Below, piece by piece: positions 57,480-64,000 of a DNA stretch of 64,000 nt. The DNA comes from Kitasatospora atroaurantiaca. GTDB taxonomy: Bacteria; Actinomycetota; Actinomycetes; Streptomycetales; Streptomycetaceae. Position numbers and translations under genes: made by a program. Location of the stretch: contig NZ_VIVR01000001.1 of the NCBI RefSeq assembly GCF_007828955.1, positions 2,914,001 through 2,978,000 on the forward strand, in the 5' to 3' direction. A model generated the notes under the pieces. The model was not told where the DNA came from. It saw nothing but the letters and a program-made list of their open reading frames with translations, and made no database searches. Within the stretch, counting starts at the first letter, position 1. Every line of letters starts with the position of its first letter.

Positions 57480-59063
57480 TCAGTGGAAGAAGTGGCGGGT
57501 ACCGGTGAGGTACATCGTGACGCCGGCCGCGGCCGCGGCCGCGATCACCTCTTCGTCGCGCACCGAACCGCCCGGCTGCACGACGGCCTTGACACCGCCG
57601 TCGAGCAGCACCTGCAGGCCGTCCGCGAACGGGAAGAACGCGTCGGAAGCGGCGTACGCGCCCTTGGCCCGCTCGCCGGCCCGCTCGACCGCGAGCTTCG
57701 CCGAGTCGACCCGGTTGACCTGGCCCATGCCGACGCCGACCGAGGCACCGTCCTTGGCCAGCAGGATCGCGTTGGACTTGACGGCCCGGCAGGCCCGCCA
57801 GGCGAAGGCCAGCTCGGCCAGCTCGGCCTCCGACAGGGCGTCACCGGTGGCCAGCGTCCAGGTCGACGGGTCGTCGCCCTCGGCGTGGATCCGGTCGGTC
57901 TCCTGCAGCAGGACGCCGCCGGAGATCGGGCGGGCCTCCTTGACGTTGCAGGGGGCGTCGGGAGCGCGCAGCACCCGGATGTTCTTCTTACGGGCCAGCA
58001 CCTCGACCGCGCCGTCCTCGTACGCCGGGGCCACGACGACCTCGGTGAAGATCGGGGCGATCTGCTCGGCCAGCTCGACGGTGACCGGGCGGTTGACGGC
58101 GATCACGCCGCCGAAGGCCGAGAGCGGGTCACAGGCGTGCGCCTTGCGGTGCGCCTCGGCGACGTCCGCGCCGGTGGCGATACCGCACGGGTTTGCGTGC
58201 TTGATGATCGCGACGGCCGGCTCGGCGTGGTCGTACGCGGCACGGCGGGCGGCGTCGGTGTCGACGTAGTTGTTGTACGACATCTCCTTGCCGTGCAGCT
58301 GCTCGGCGCCCGCGAGGCCGCCCGTGCCGTCGGTGTAGAGAGCGGCTCCCTGGTGCGGATTCTCGCCGTAGCGGAGCACGTTCTGGCGCTCGTAGGTGGC
58401 ACCCAGGAAGGCCGGGAAGGCGTCCTCGGACTCGGTGTAGCCGGACTGCTCGAACCAGGAGGCCACGGCCACGTCGTAGGCGGCGGTGTGCGCGAAGGCC
58501 GCACCGGCCAGGCGCTTGCGGGTGAGCAGGTCGAAGCCGCCGGACCGGACGGCCTCGAGAACGTCGGCGTAGCGGGCCGGGTCGACGACCACGGCGACCG
58601 AGGGGTGGTTCTTGGCGGCGGCGCGGACCATCGACGGGCCGCCGATGTCGATCTGCTCGACGCACTCGTCCGGGGTGGCGCCCGAGGCGACGGTGGCCTT
58701 GAACGGGTAGAGGTTCACCACGACCAGGTCGAAGGGCTCGATGCCCAGCTCGGCCAGCTGCGCGCGGTGCGACTCGAGGCGCAGGTCGGCGAGCACGCCA
58801 GCGTGCACGCGGGGGTGCAGGGTCTTCACGCGCCCGTCGAGGCACTCGGGGAAGCCCGTGAGCTCGGAGACCTCGGTGACCGGGACCCCGGCGGCGGCGA
58901 TCCGGCCGGCCGTGGAACCCGTGGAGACCAGCTCGACCCCGGCGGCGTGCAGGCCCTGGGCCAGCTCCTCCAGACCGGTCTTGTCGTACACGCTCACCAG
59001 CGCGCGACGGATCGGACGTACGTCCTCGGAGACGGGGGGCGTGGTGCTGGGGGCGGCGCTCAT
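57480..59063 (-). CDS. purH: Bifunctional AICAR formyltransferase / IMP cyclohydrolase
   Basis: 527 residues from the ATG at 59063 with AGGAGGG six bases upstream. Residues 15-150 are the MGS-like IMP cyclohydrolase domain ([38 protein letters not shown]). The formyltransferase domain has [21 protein letters not shown] and the catalytic KHANPCG. Performs the last two steps of de novo purine synthesis. PurN is encoded 66 bases upstream on the same strand. Confidence 0.97.
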   Translation of the reverse strand: MSAAPSTTPPVSEDVRPIRRALVSVYDKTGLEELAQGLHAAGVELVSTGSTAGRIAAAGVPVTEVSELTGFPECLDGRVKTLHPRVHAGVLADLRLESHRAQLAELGIEPFDLVVVNLYPFKATVASGATPDECVEQIDIGGPSMVRAAAKNHPSVAVVVDPARYADVLEAVRSGGFDLLTRKRLAGAAFAHTAAYDVAVASWFEQSGYTESEDAFPAFLGATYERQNVLRYGENPHQGAALYTDGTGGLAGAEQLHGKEMSYNNYVDTDAARRAAYDHAEPAVAIIKHANPCGIATGADVAEAHRKAHACDPLSAFGGVIAVNRPVTVELAEQIAPIFTEVVVAPAYEDGAVEVLARKKNIRVLRAPDAPCNVKEARPISGGVLLQETDRIHAEGDDPSTWTLATGDALSEAELAELAFAWRACRAVKSNAILLAKDGASVGVGMGQVNRVDSAKLAVERAGERAKGAYAASDAFFPFADGLQVLLDGGVKAVVQPGGSVRDEEVIAAAAAAGVTMYLTGTRHFFH

Positions 59064-59129
59064 GCGACCCTCCTCGCTACGCTCGTCGGGGCGCAAGAGC
59101 GCCACGCGCGCCTTTCAATGATTCGCTCG

Positions 59130-59801
59130 CTACGCTCGCTCATGAGCCGGAATCCATACCTTTCGGTCTTCGATGCGGTGGCCTTCGCGGGCCAGCCGGC
59201 CCACGACCTCGACGAGCAGCTGGCGCTCGACAGTCTTGATGCGCTCGTGCAGCGCGTCGCCGCCATCGGCGTGGTCGGCGTCGGTGACCTCCACGACGCC
59301 CTGCGCGATGATCGGCCCGGTGTCCACGCCGGCGTCGACCAGGTGGACGGTGCAGCCGGTGACCTTGACCCCGTACGCGAGCGCGTCGGCGACGCCGTGG
59401 GCGCCGGGGAAGGCGGGCAGCAGAGCGGGGTGGGTGTTGACGATCCGGCCACCGAAGGTGGCGATGAACTCCGCGCCGAGGATCTTCATGAAGCCGGCCG
59501 TCACCACCAGGTCGGGCTCGTAGCCGGCCACGGCGGCGGTCAGCGCGCGGTCCCAGTCGGCACGGTCGGGGAAGTCCTTGACCCGGTGGACGAAGGTCGG
59601 GAGGCCCGCGCGCTCCGCGCGCTCCAGCCCGGCGATGCTCTCACGGTCGGCGCCCACGGCGATGATCTCGGCGCCGTACGCCGGATCGGCGGCGGCGTCG
59701 ATCAGAGCCTGCAGATTGGTGCCGGAGCCCGAGACCAGGACCACCAGCCGGGCCGGTCCGGGGGTGCGGGGCGGGAACACTTGGGCGGGGGCGGCGGCCA
59801 C
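59130..59801 (-). CDS. purN: Phosphoribosylglycinamide formyltransferase
   Basis: 223 residues from a GTG at 59801 with GGAG about 9 bases upstream. The phosphate site VLVSGSGTNLQALID is at 22-36, the catalytic Asn/His in VNTHPALLPAFPGAHG, and the catalytic Asp in VDAGVDTGPII. Transfers formyl from 10-formyl-THF to GAR. Forms an operon with purH. Confidence 0.97.
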   Translation of the reverse strand: MAAAPAQVFPPRTPGPARLVVLVSGSGTNLQALIDAAADPAYGAEIIAVGADRESIAGLERAERAGLPTFVHRVKDFPDRADWDRALTAAVAGYEPDLVVTAGFMKILGAEFIATFGGRIVNTHPALLPAFPGAHGVADALAYGVKVTGCTVHLVDAGVDTGPIIAQGVVEVTDADHADGGDALHERIKTVERQLLVEVVGRLAREGHRIEDRKVWIPAHERA

Positions 59802-59995
59802 TGCGCGATTCTCCGTAGGTCGTTGCGCCCGCTGGTACGTCCACCGTCGGTGGGGCCACTACGGGCGGCGGCAGGTCGAGCGGGTGGGACACGCGGGGAA
59901 TCCCGCTGCGCTGCGGGCCCCGGGAACCGTGGTGAGCTGCTGACCGTCACCACGATAACGGCTGGTCGGAGGCGTTCCGTACCGGCCCGGCGGCG

Positions 59996-60007
59996 CTACG
60001 CGCGTAG
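59996..60007. promoter_or_regulatory. Candidate operator CTACGCGCGTAG in the purN upstream region
   Basis: Perfect copy of the add palindrome, about 195 bases before the purN start and 175 before the rightward gene. Its distance is larger than at add, deoA and bmpA, so its role is less certain. Confidence 0.45.
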
Positions 60008-60032
60008 TTGAGACCGGGATCTCGCCGGGCAC

Positions 60033-60098
60033 GCCTCCCGTCGGACGGCCGGGCGCCGCACGGCGGCCTCCCGTCGGACGGCAGGGCGCCGCATGGCG
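60033..60098. repeat. 33-bp tandem duplication
   Basis: Two adjacent copies (60033-60065 and 60066-60098) beginning gcctcccgtcggacggc differ at two positions. Non-coding. Confidence 0.85.
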
Positions 60099-60181
60099 CG
60101 CACGGGCCTGCGGGATCATTGAGGGCGCGGGGTGCCGGAGGGGCGTACCCGTAGCGGCGGCAGCCGCGTCGACGAGAAGGA

Positions 60182-60811
60182 ATGGCCGACCCGATGAGCA
60201 GCGGCGACAACACCGGCGAGCGCAACCCCTTCGCGCCGCCGCCGGCGGATGCCCCCGATCAGCCGTGGCAGCCGCGCGCTCCGCAGCAGCCCCCGGCCGA
60301 GCAGCCCGAGGGCGAGGAGGACCAGCCCCAGGTGCCGCCGCCGCACCCGTGGAGCCCCGGCTACCGGGGCGGCTGGTCCGGCCCGCAGCAGCCGCAGCCC
60401 AAGTTCGACCCGAACGACCCGGTCCAGCGCCGCGCCCGGTACGCGCTGAGCGCGGGCATGGCCGGCCTCTTCTGCGTGGTGACCGACATCGCGTACGTCG
60501 CGCTGCTGCTCGGCGCGCTCGCCCTGTACTGGGGCGTCAGTGCGCTGCGGGCGCCGCGCCCGGCCGCCGCCGAGGGCGCCGCGCCCCCGGTCGGGCCGCA
60601 GCCGGTCCGGCCGCAGACACCCGCCGCCATCGGCGGGCTGGTCACGGGCGGTGTGACGGTGCTCGTCGTGCTCGGCTTCCTGGCCTTCAGCCTCTACTAC
60701 AACGACTACGTGACCTGTGTGAGCGACGCCCTGACGGCGGAGGCGCAGCAGAGCTGCAGCGATCTCGGCCCGAAGTTCCTGGTCGGCCTCTACTCCGGCA
60801 CGGGGCAGTAG
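60182..60811 (+). CDS. Pro-rich two-helix membrane protein
   Basis: 209 residues from an ATG at 60182; a second ATG at 60194 is as likely because the AAGGA is only one base from the first and 13 from the second. Residues 1-85 are Pro/Gln-rich and disordered. Two helices follow (ALSAGMAGLFCVVTDIAYVALLLGALALYW and AIGGLVTGGVTVLVVLGFLAFSLYY, abbreviated) separated by an Ala/Pro linker. The short tail has two Cys (VTCVSD, QSCSDLG). Resembles DUF4190-type proteins. Function unknown. Confidence 0.82.
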   Translation: MADPMSSGDNTGERNPFAPPPADAPDQPWQPRAPQQPPAEQPEGEEDQPQVPPPHPWSPGYRGGWSGPQQPQPKFDPNDPVQRRARYALSAGMAGLFCVVTDIAYVALLLGALALYWGVSALRAPRPAAAEGAAPPVGPQPVRPQTPAAIGGLVTGGVTVLVVLGFLAFSLYYNDYVTCVSDALTAEAQQSCSDLGPKFLVGLYSGTGQ

Positions 60812-60847
60812 GGGCGTCCGCCAACCGGTGAGGCAGCGGGCCAACCA

Positions 60848-60955
60848 CAGGGGCGCGGGGAACTGCGCGAGGCGGTAGGGCACAGGCCGTTGCCTTCCGA
60901 TCTCGCGCAGTTCTCCCCCAGCCTTCGGCCGGGAGGTGCCCCCACGCGCCCCTGG
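60848..60955. repeat. Streptomyces-type intergenic palindrome with insertion
   Basis: The left arm caggggcgcggggaactgcg (from 60848) pairs with ctcgcgcagttctccccc (from 60902) and cgcgcccctg (60945-60954), but the right arm is split by about 27 bases (agccttcggccgggaggtgc...). Such elements are abundant in Streptomyces intergenic DNA by recollection. Lies between converging genes. Confidence 0.65.
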
Positions 60956-61023
60956 GATGCCCAATTCTGATCGGTTATGCGCCTCCTGGCGGAGCCCTGG
61001 CAGCGCGCGGCCGCTCGGGTCGA

Positions 61024-62400
61024 TCAGTCCCGGCTGCGCCACCGGGCGAGGGGCGAGGGGAGGTCGGCCGCCCAGGTCAGGGTGCGGTGCAGGGCCGCGC
61101 GGGTACGGGCGGTCCGACGGTTCGTCAGGGCTGCGAGCTGTTCCCACCAGGAGGGCGTTCCGGCGCGGGTGAGCCACCAGCGGGTCAGCAGAGCGCCCGG
61201 TACGGTGACCGCCGCCAGCCAGCCGGCGGTCGCGAGCCCGGCCTGCCAGGGCACCGGGCCGAGCGCGGACATCCGGCCTGCCGCCAGCGCCCCACCGGCC
61301 AGCCAGGCGGCCGGTGCGGCCCCGGCGCCGGCCAGCAGTGAACTGCCGAGCGCCGCCAGGCAGGTCGCCGCCGGGTGCCACGCGGGCCGGCCCTCCGGTG
61401 CCGCCTGCTCCCCCATGGCCGCCCTGCCGAGCAGAAGGGCCGGCACCACGCCCGCCGCGGGCGGAAGTGCGCAGGCCAGCAGCTGCCACCCCACGCCGCT
61501 CGGCTCGGGCAGCAGGGCGAACAGCGGCAAGTCGGGCAGCGCCCCCAGCCGTGTCCCGGTCGGCGCGACCGCCGTGCCCGTGCCGACCGCGAAGCCGGGC
61601 CCGAGCGCGTACGCCGCCGCCCACAGGACGGCGTTGGGGAGCAGTACGGCGCAAGCCAGCAGCAGCCCCACGAAGCCCGCCGCACCACCGCCCAGAGCCT
61701 CGGCGGAGCGCCCGGCCGCGCCCGCCCCCAGCACCGCGGCGACAGCCAGCACCAGCCCGCCCGCCGCCACCAGAGCGAGCCCCCCGGCCCCGGCGGCACG
61801 CCGTACGACCGGGCCTGCGCCCACCGGCCTGGCCCAGTCGGGTACCTCGGGCACCCGCCCGGCGAAGCGGCCCAGCGGCAGCGGCCAGGGGCCGGTCGCC
61901 GACCAGAGGCCCGCGGCGAGCGAGGCGGCCGCCAGTGCGGCGACGGCGATCAGGTCGGGCAGCGGCCTGGCCCGCAGCACGCCTTCGGTCGCGCACTGGG
62001 CCACCGCAGCCGTCGCGACGGCCAGATAACCGGCGCACACGGCCACCGGCGCGCGCCAGTGGCGGTGCCCGCGCCGTCCGATCCGGGCTCCCGCGCGGTA
62101 CAGCAGCACGGCGGTGAGCAGGGCGGGGAGCAGCGGTGTGACGGTCACCGGCGCTGCCGTCGCGCCCCTGGTGAGCGGCGCGCCGTGGCCCAGCAGCCAG
62201 AGGGAGCAGGCGACCCGGCCGGCTCCGGCGGCGGTGTCATCCGCGTACGGGGTGACCACCCAGAGGGCGAGCACCGGGACGGCGATCGCGGCGAAGGTGA
62301 ACAGCGCCGCCCGTACGCCGGTGAGCAGGTCGGCGAGTACCGAGCGGGCGCCCAGTTCGCCCGGCAGGCCCAGGATCGGACGGCCCATCAGCTGCGTCAT
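61024..62400 (-). CDS. DUF6350/PerM-like polytopic membrane protein
   Basis: 458 residues from the ATG at 62400, ten bases after GGGAG; an ATG at 62409 is too close to that site. About ten Ala/Leu-rich helices; the motif LFTFAAIAVPVLALWVVTPYADD near the start and PDLPLFALLPEPSGVGW in the middle are typical of the actinobacterial DUF6350 (cell division protein PerM) family. PerM has been linked in mycobacteria to stabilising divisome proteins under magnesium limitation; role here is inferred only from the family. Confidence 0.85.
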   Translation of the reverse strand: MTQLMGRPILGLPGELGARSVLADLLTGVRAALFTFAAIAVPVLALWVVTPYADDTAAGAGRVACSLWLLGHGAPLTRGATAAPVTVTPLLPALLTAVLLYRAGARIGRRGHRHWRAPVAVCAGYLAVATAAVAQCATEGVLRARPLPDLIAVAALAAASLAAGLWSATGPWPLPLGRFAGRVPEVPDWARPVGAGPVVRRAAGAGGLALVAAGGLVLAVAAVLGAGAAGRSAEALGGGAAGFVGLLLACAVLLPNAVLWAAAYALGPGFAVGTGTAVAPTGTRLGALPDLPLFALLPEPSGVGWQLLACALPPAAGVVPALLLGRAAMGEQAAPEGRPAWHPAATCLAALGSSLLAGAGAAPAAWLAGGALAAGRMSALGPVPWQAGLATAGWLAAVTVPGALLTRWWLTRAGTPSWWEQLAALTNRRTARTRAALHRTLTWAADLPSPLARWRSRD

Positions 62401-62517
62401 GGGCTTCATGCTCCCAAGATCACCCGTTGTGCCCCGTGAAGAGGCAAACCTTCGCCGTGTCCCGGATTATTTGTTTATGTGCATATTGCGACCCCGTTCC
62501 GGTGACCGGGTGCTGCA

Positions 62518-63726
62518 GTGACCGCACCCACCACGCCGAGTGCACCGGCCGTACCCGCAGCGGCGCGGACGCACCCCGGCGCCGCCCGGCTGCTCCGGCT
62601 GCTGACACCCCGTGAGGCCCGGGCCCTCGCCCGGCTCGCGGCGGGCGAGGACATCCCGGCCATCGCGGCGGCACTCGGCGTCGCACCCGGCACCGCCCGC
62701 GTCCACCTGCACCGGGCGATGCGGAAGCTGGGCGTACGCACCCGCGAGGAGGCCGTGGCGGTCGCGGCGGCGGCCTCGCCCGTACCGGAGGCCGTCACCG
62801 CACCGCGGCCCGCCACCTTCGAGGCGCTCTGCACCGCCGCTCACACCCGCCTGGTGCAGCAGACCTTTCTGCTCACCGCCTCCCGCCACCGCGCCGTGCA
62901 CTCCGTACGCCTGGCGCTGTCGGCCGCGTCGCGCCGCTGGCGCGAGGTGTCCGCGCTGCCCGACCCGGAGGCCTGGGTCCGGGCGTACGCCTTCGAGACC
63001 GCGCTGGCCCCGTGGCATCGCGGCGGGCCCCGGCGAGCGCGGTCTCGGCAGCTGCCGCGCCGCCGGATCAAGGTCCGGCCGGCGGGCCAGGACCGGGAGC
63101 CGCGCCCGGGTCGCCTGAGGTCGCGCGACAAGTCCCTGCTCAAGGCCCTGCGGCGGCTCTCGCGCCGACGGCGCCGGGCGCTGGTCCTGCACGACTCCCT
63201 CGGCCTGTCGGCCGCCGAGGTGGCGGCGGAGATGGAGTCGAGCACGGCGGCGGCCGAGGGCCGGGTACGGGCGGGCCGGGCGGGGCTGGCCCGTTCGGTG
63301 CCGGAGCTGGTGGGGCCGGACCCGTGGGCGCCGGACTTCGGCGAGCGCCTCGGCGGTCTGCTGTACGAGGCGGCGGTGCAGCGCTGCCCGGCGCCGCGGC
63401 AGCCGTCTCCGCTGCTGCTGAAGGTGCGCGGCCGGGTGCGCTCCGGTCTGGTCACGGGGGCGGCCGCGCTGATGGTCCTGGTGATGGGAGCGGCGATCGT
63501 GAGCACCCTGGCGGGCAACGGCCCGTCGACTCTGTTCCGCCCGCCCGCGCCGGCACCGCCGCCGCTCTGCTCGGGGGTGCACACCGGCAGCGCGGGCCCG
63601 GCGGCGCCGGGGCTCCAGGCCGGCCTACGGAGCCCCTGGTGCGGCACCACCCCCGGGCATCCGGCCCAGCTGGTGGCGCCGCCTCCACCTCACGCGGCTC
63701 GCGGGGCGGCCACCGGGGGCCGCTGA
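62518..63726 (+). CDS. Regulator with LuxR-type HTH, sigma-like region and one membrane helix
   Basis: 402 residues from a GTG at 62518. Residues 28-85 are a GerE/LuxR HTH (LTPREARALARLAAGEDIPAI, RVHLHRAMRKLGVRTREEAV). Residues 200-265 resemble a sigma-70 region 4 or second HTH (LKALRRLSRRRRRALVLHDSL, GLSAAEVAAEMESSTAAAEG). A single membrane helix lies near 310-335 (TGAAALMVLVMGAAIVSTLAG), followed by a Pro-rich exported tail with two Cys. The two DNA-binding elements in one membrane-linked protein are unusual. No cognate kinase or anti-sigma is adjacent. Rejects a simple response-regulator label because no receiver domain is present. Confidence 0.78.
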   Translation: MTAPTTPSAPAVPAAARTHPGAARLLRLLTPREARALARLAAGEDIPAIAAALGVAPGTARVHLHRAMRKLGVRTREEAVAVAAAASPVPEAVTAPRPATFEALCTAAHTRLVQQTFLLTASRHRAVHSVRLALSAASRRWREVSALPDPEAWVRAYAFETALAPWHRGGPRRARSRQLPRRRIKVRPAGQDREPRPGRLRSRDKSLLKALRRLSRRRRRALVLHDSLGLSAAEVAAEMESSTAAAEGRVRAGRAGLARSVPELVGPDPWAPDFGERLGGLLYEAAVQRCPAPRQPSPLLLKVRGRVRSGLVTGAAALMVLVMGAAIVSTLAGNGPSTLFRPPAPAPPPLCSGVHTGSAGPAAPGLQAGLRSPWCGTTPGHPAQLVAPPPPHAARGAATGGR

Positions 63727-63752
63727 CGGCCGCGGTGCGGGGATCGAAGACG

Positions 63753-63788
63753 ACGGAGGCGCCCCGGTCAGGACCGGGGCGCCTCCGT
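63753..63788. terminator. Bidirectional terminator between the regulator and sucD
   Basis: Perfect 16-bp stem acggaggcgccccggt with a 4-base loop (CAGG). The flanking genes converge. Confidence 0.92.
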
Positions 63789-63805
63789 GCGGGTGCTGCA
63801 GCTGC

Positions 63806-64000
<195 letters not shown>

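Larger units (their letters stand above)
59802..60181. promoter_or_regulatory. Divergent intergenic region of purN and the Pro-rich membrane protein gene
   Basis: 380 bases without a gene. It contains the palindrome CTACGCGCGTAG at 59996-60007 and a 33-bp tandem duplication at 60033-60098. Promoters for both genes must lie here; no confident -10/-35 pair was found. Confidence 0.6.

Overview
The window is high-GC DNA with strong GC3 bias, GTG/TTG starts, a rare TTA codon and Streptomyces-style intergenic palindromes. Gene content (nucleoside uptake and salvage, sdhCDAB, trpS, mdh, folD, purH-purN, sucD in this order) matches the conserved core of a Streptomycetaceae chromosome (Streptomyces or Kitasatospora). 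Genus is inferred from recalled synteny, not from a search.

Layout. 1-7.0 kb: the N-terminal 2343 residues of a very large secreted YD/RHS-repeat protein with three LamG-like domains, running off the left edge. 7.2-8.8 kb: small membrane or secreted proteins (BMP-like fragment, PspC-domain protein, Ala/Pro-rich exported protein). 9.0-20.8 kb: nucleoside salvage: add, then, after two damaged genes and a LysR/MFS divergent pair, the operon bmpA - ABC ATPase - two permeases - cdd - deoA read leftward. A 12-base palindrome CTACGCGCGTAG or a close variant lies in front of add, deoA and bmpA and recurs near purN, suggesting one shared regulator. 21-28.7 kb: M20 amidohydrolase, secreted S53 protease, B12-dependent acyl-CoA mutase large subunit, SDR, OHCU decarboxylase and a lipoprotein. 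29-32.4 kb: complete sdhCDAB. 32.4-34.1 kb: a small membrane protein and a D-Ala-D-Ala carboxypeptidase.

34.1-49.9 kb is a surface-polysaccharide region: TylF-like methyltransferase, BrkB-type membrane protein, AftA-like and second GT-C-like polytopic proteins with duplicated leaders, a GT2 enzyme, a small methyltransferase, a 1182-residue GT2/CDP-glycerol glycerophosphotransferase fusion, a Stealth-type sugar-phosphate transferase and another polytopic membrane protein. Together they look like the machinery for a phosphodiester-containing wall glycopolymer; its structure cannot be read from the sequence.

49.9-64 kb: 2H phosphoesterase-trpS, a CNNM/CorC-type membrane protein, mdh, folD-DUF3017, three small membrane proteins, purH-purN, a Pro-rich membrane protein, a DUF6350/PerM-like membrane protein, a LuxR/sigma-like regulator with a membrane segment, and the C-terminus of sucD at the right edge. 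No tRNA, rRNA, CRISPR array, IS element or prophage was seen. Several strong hairpins separate transcription units, and two genes (the ABC ATPase and OHCU decarboxylase) have good Shine-Dalgarno sequences placed before ATC or CTG rather than a usual start codon.
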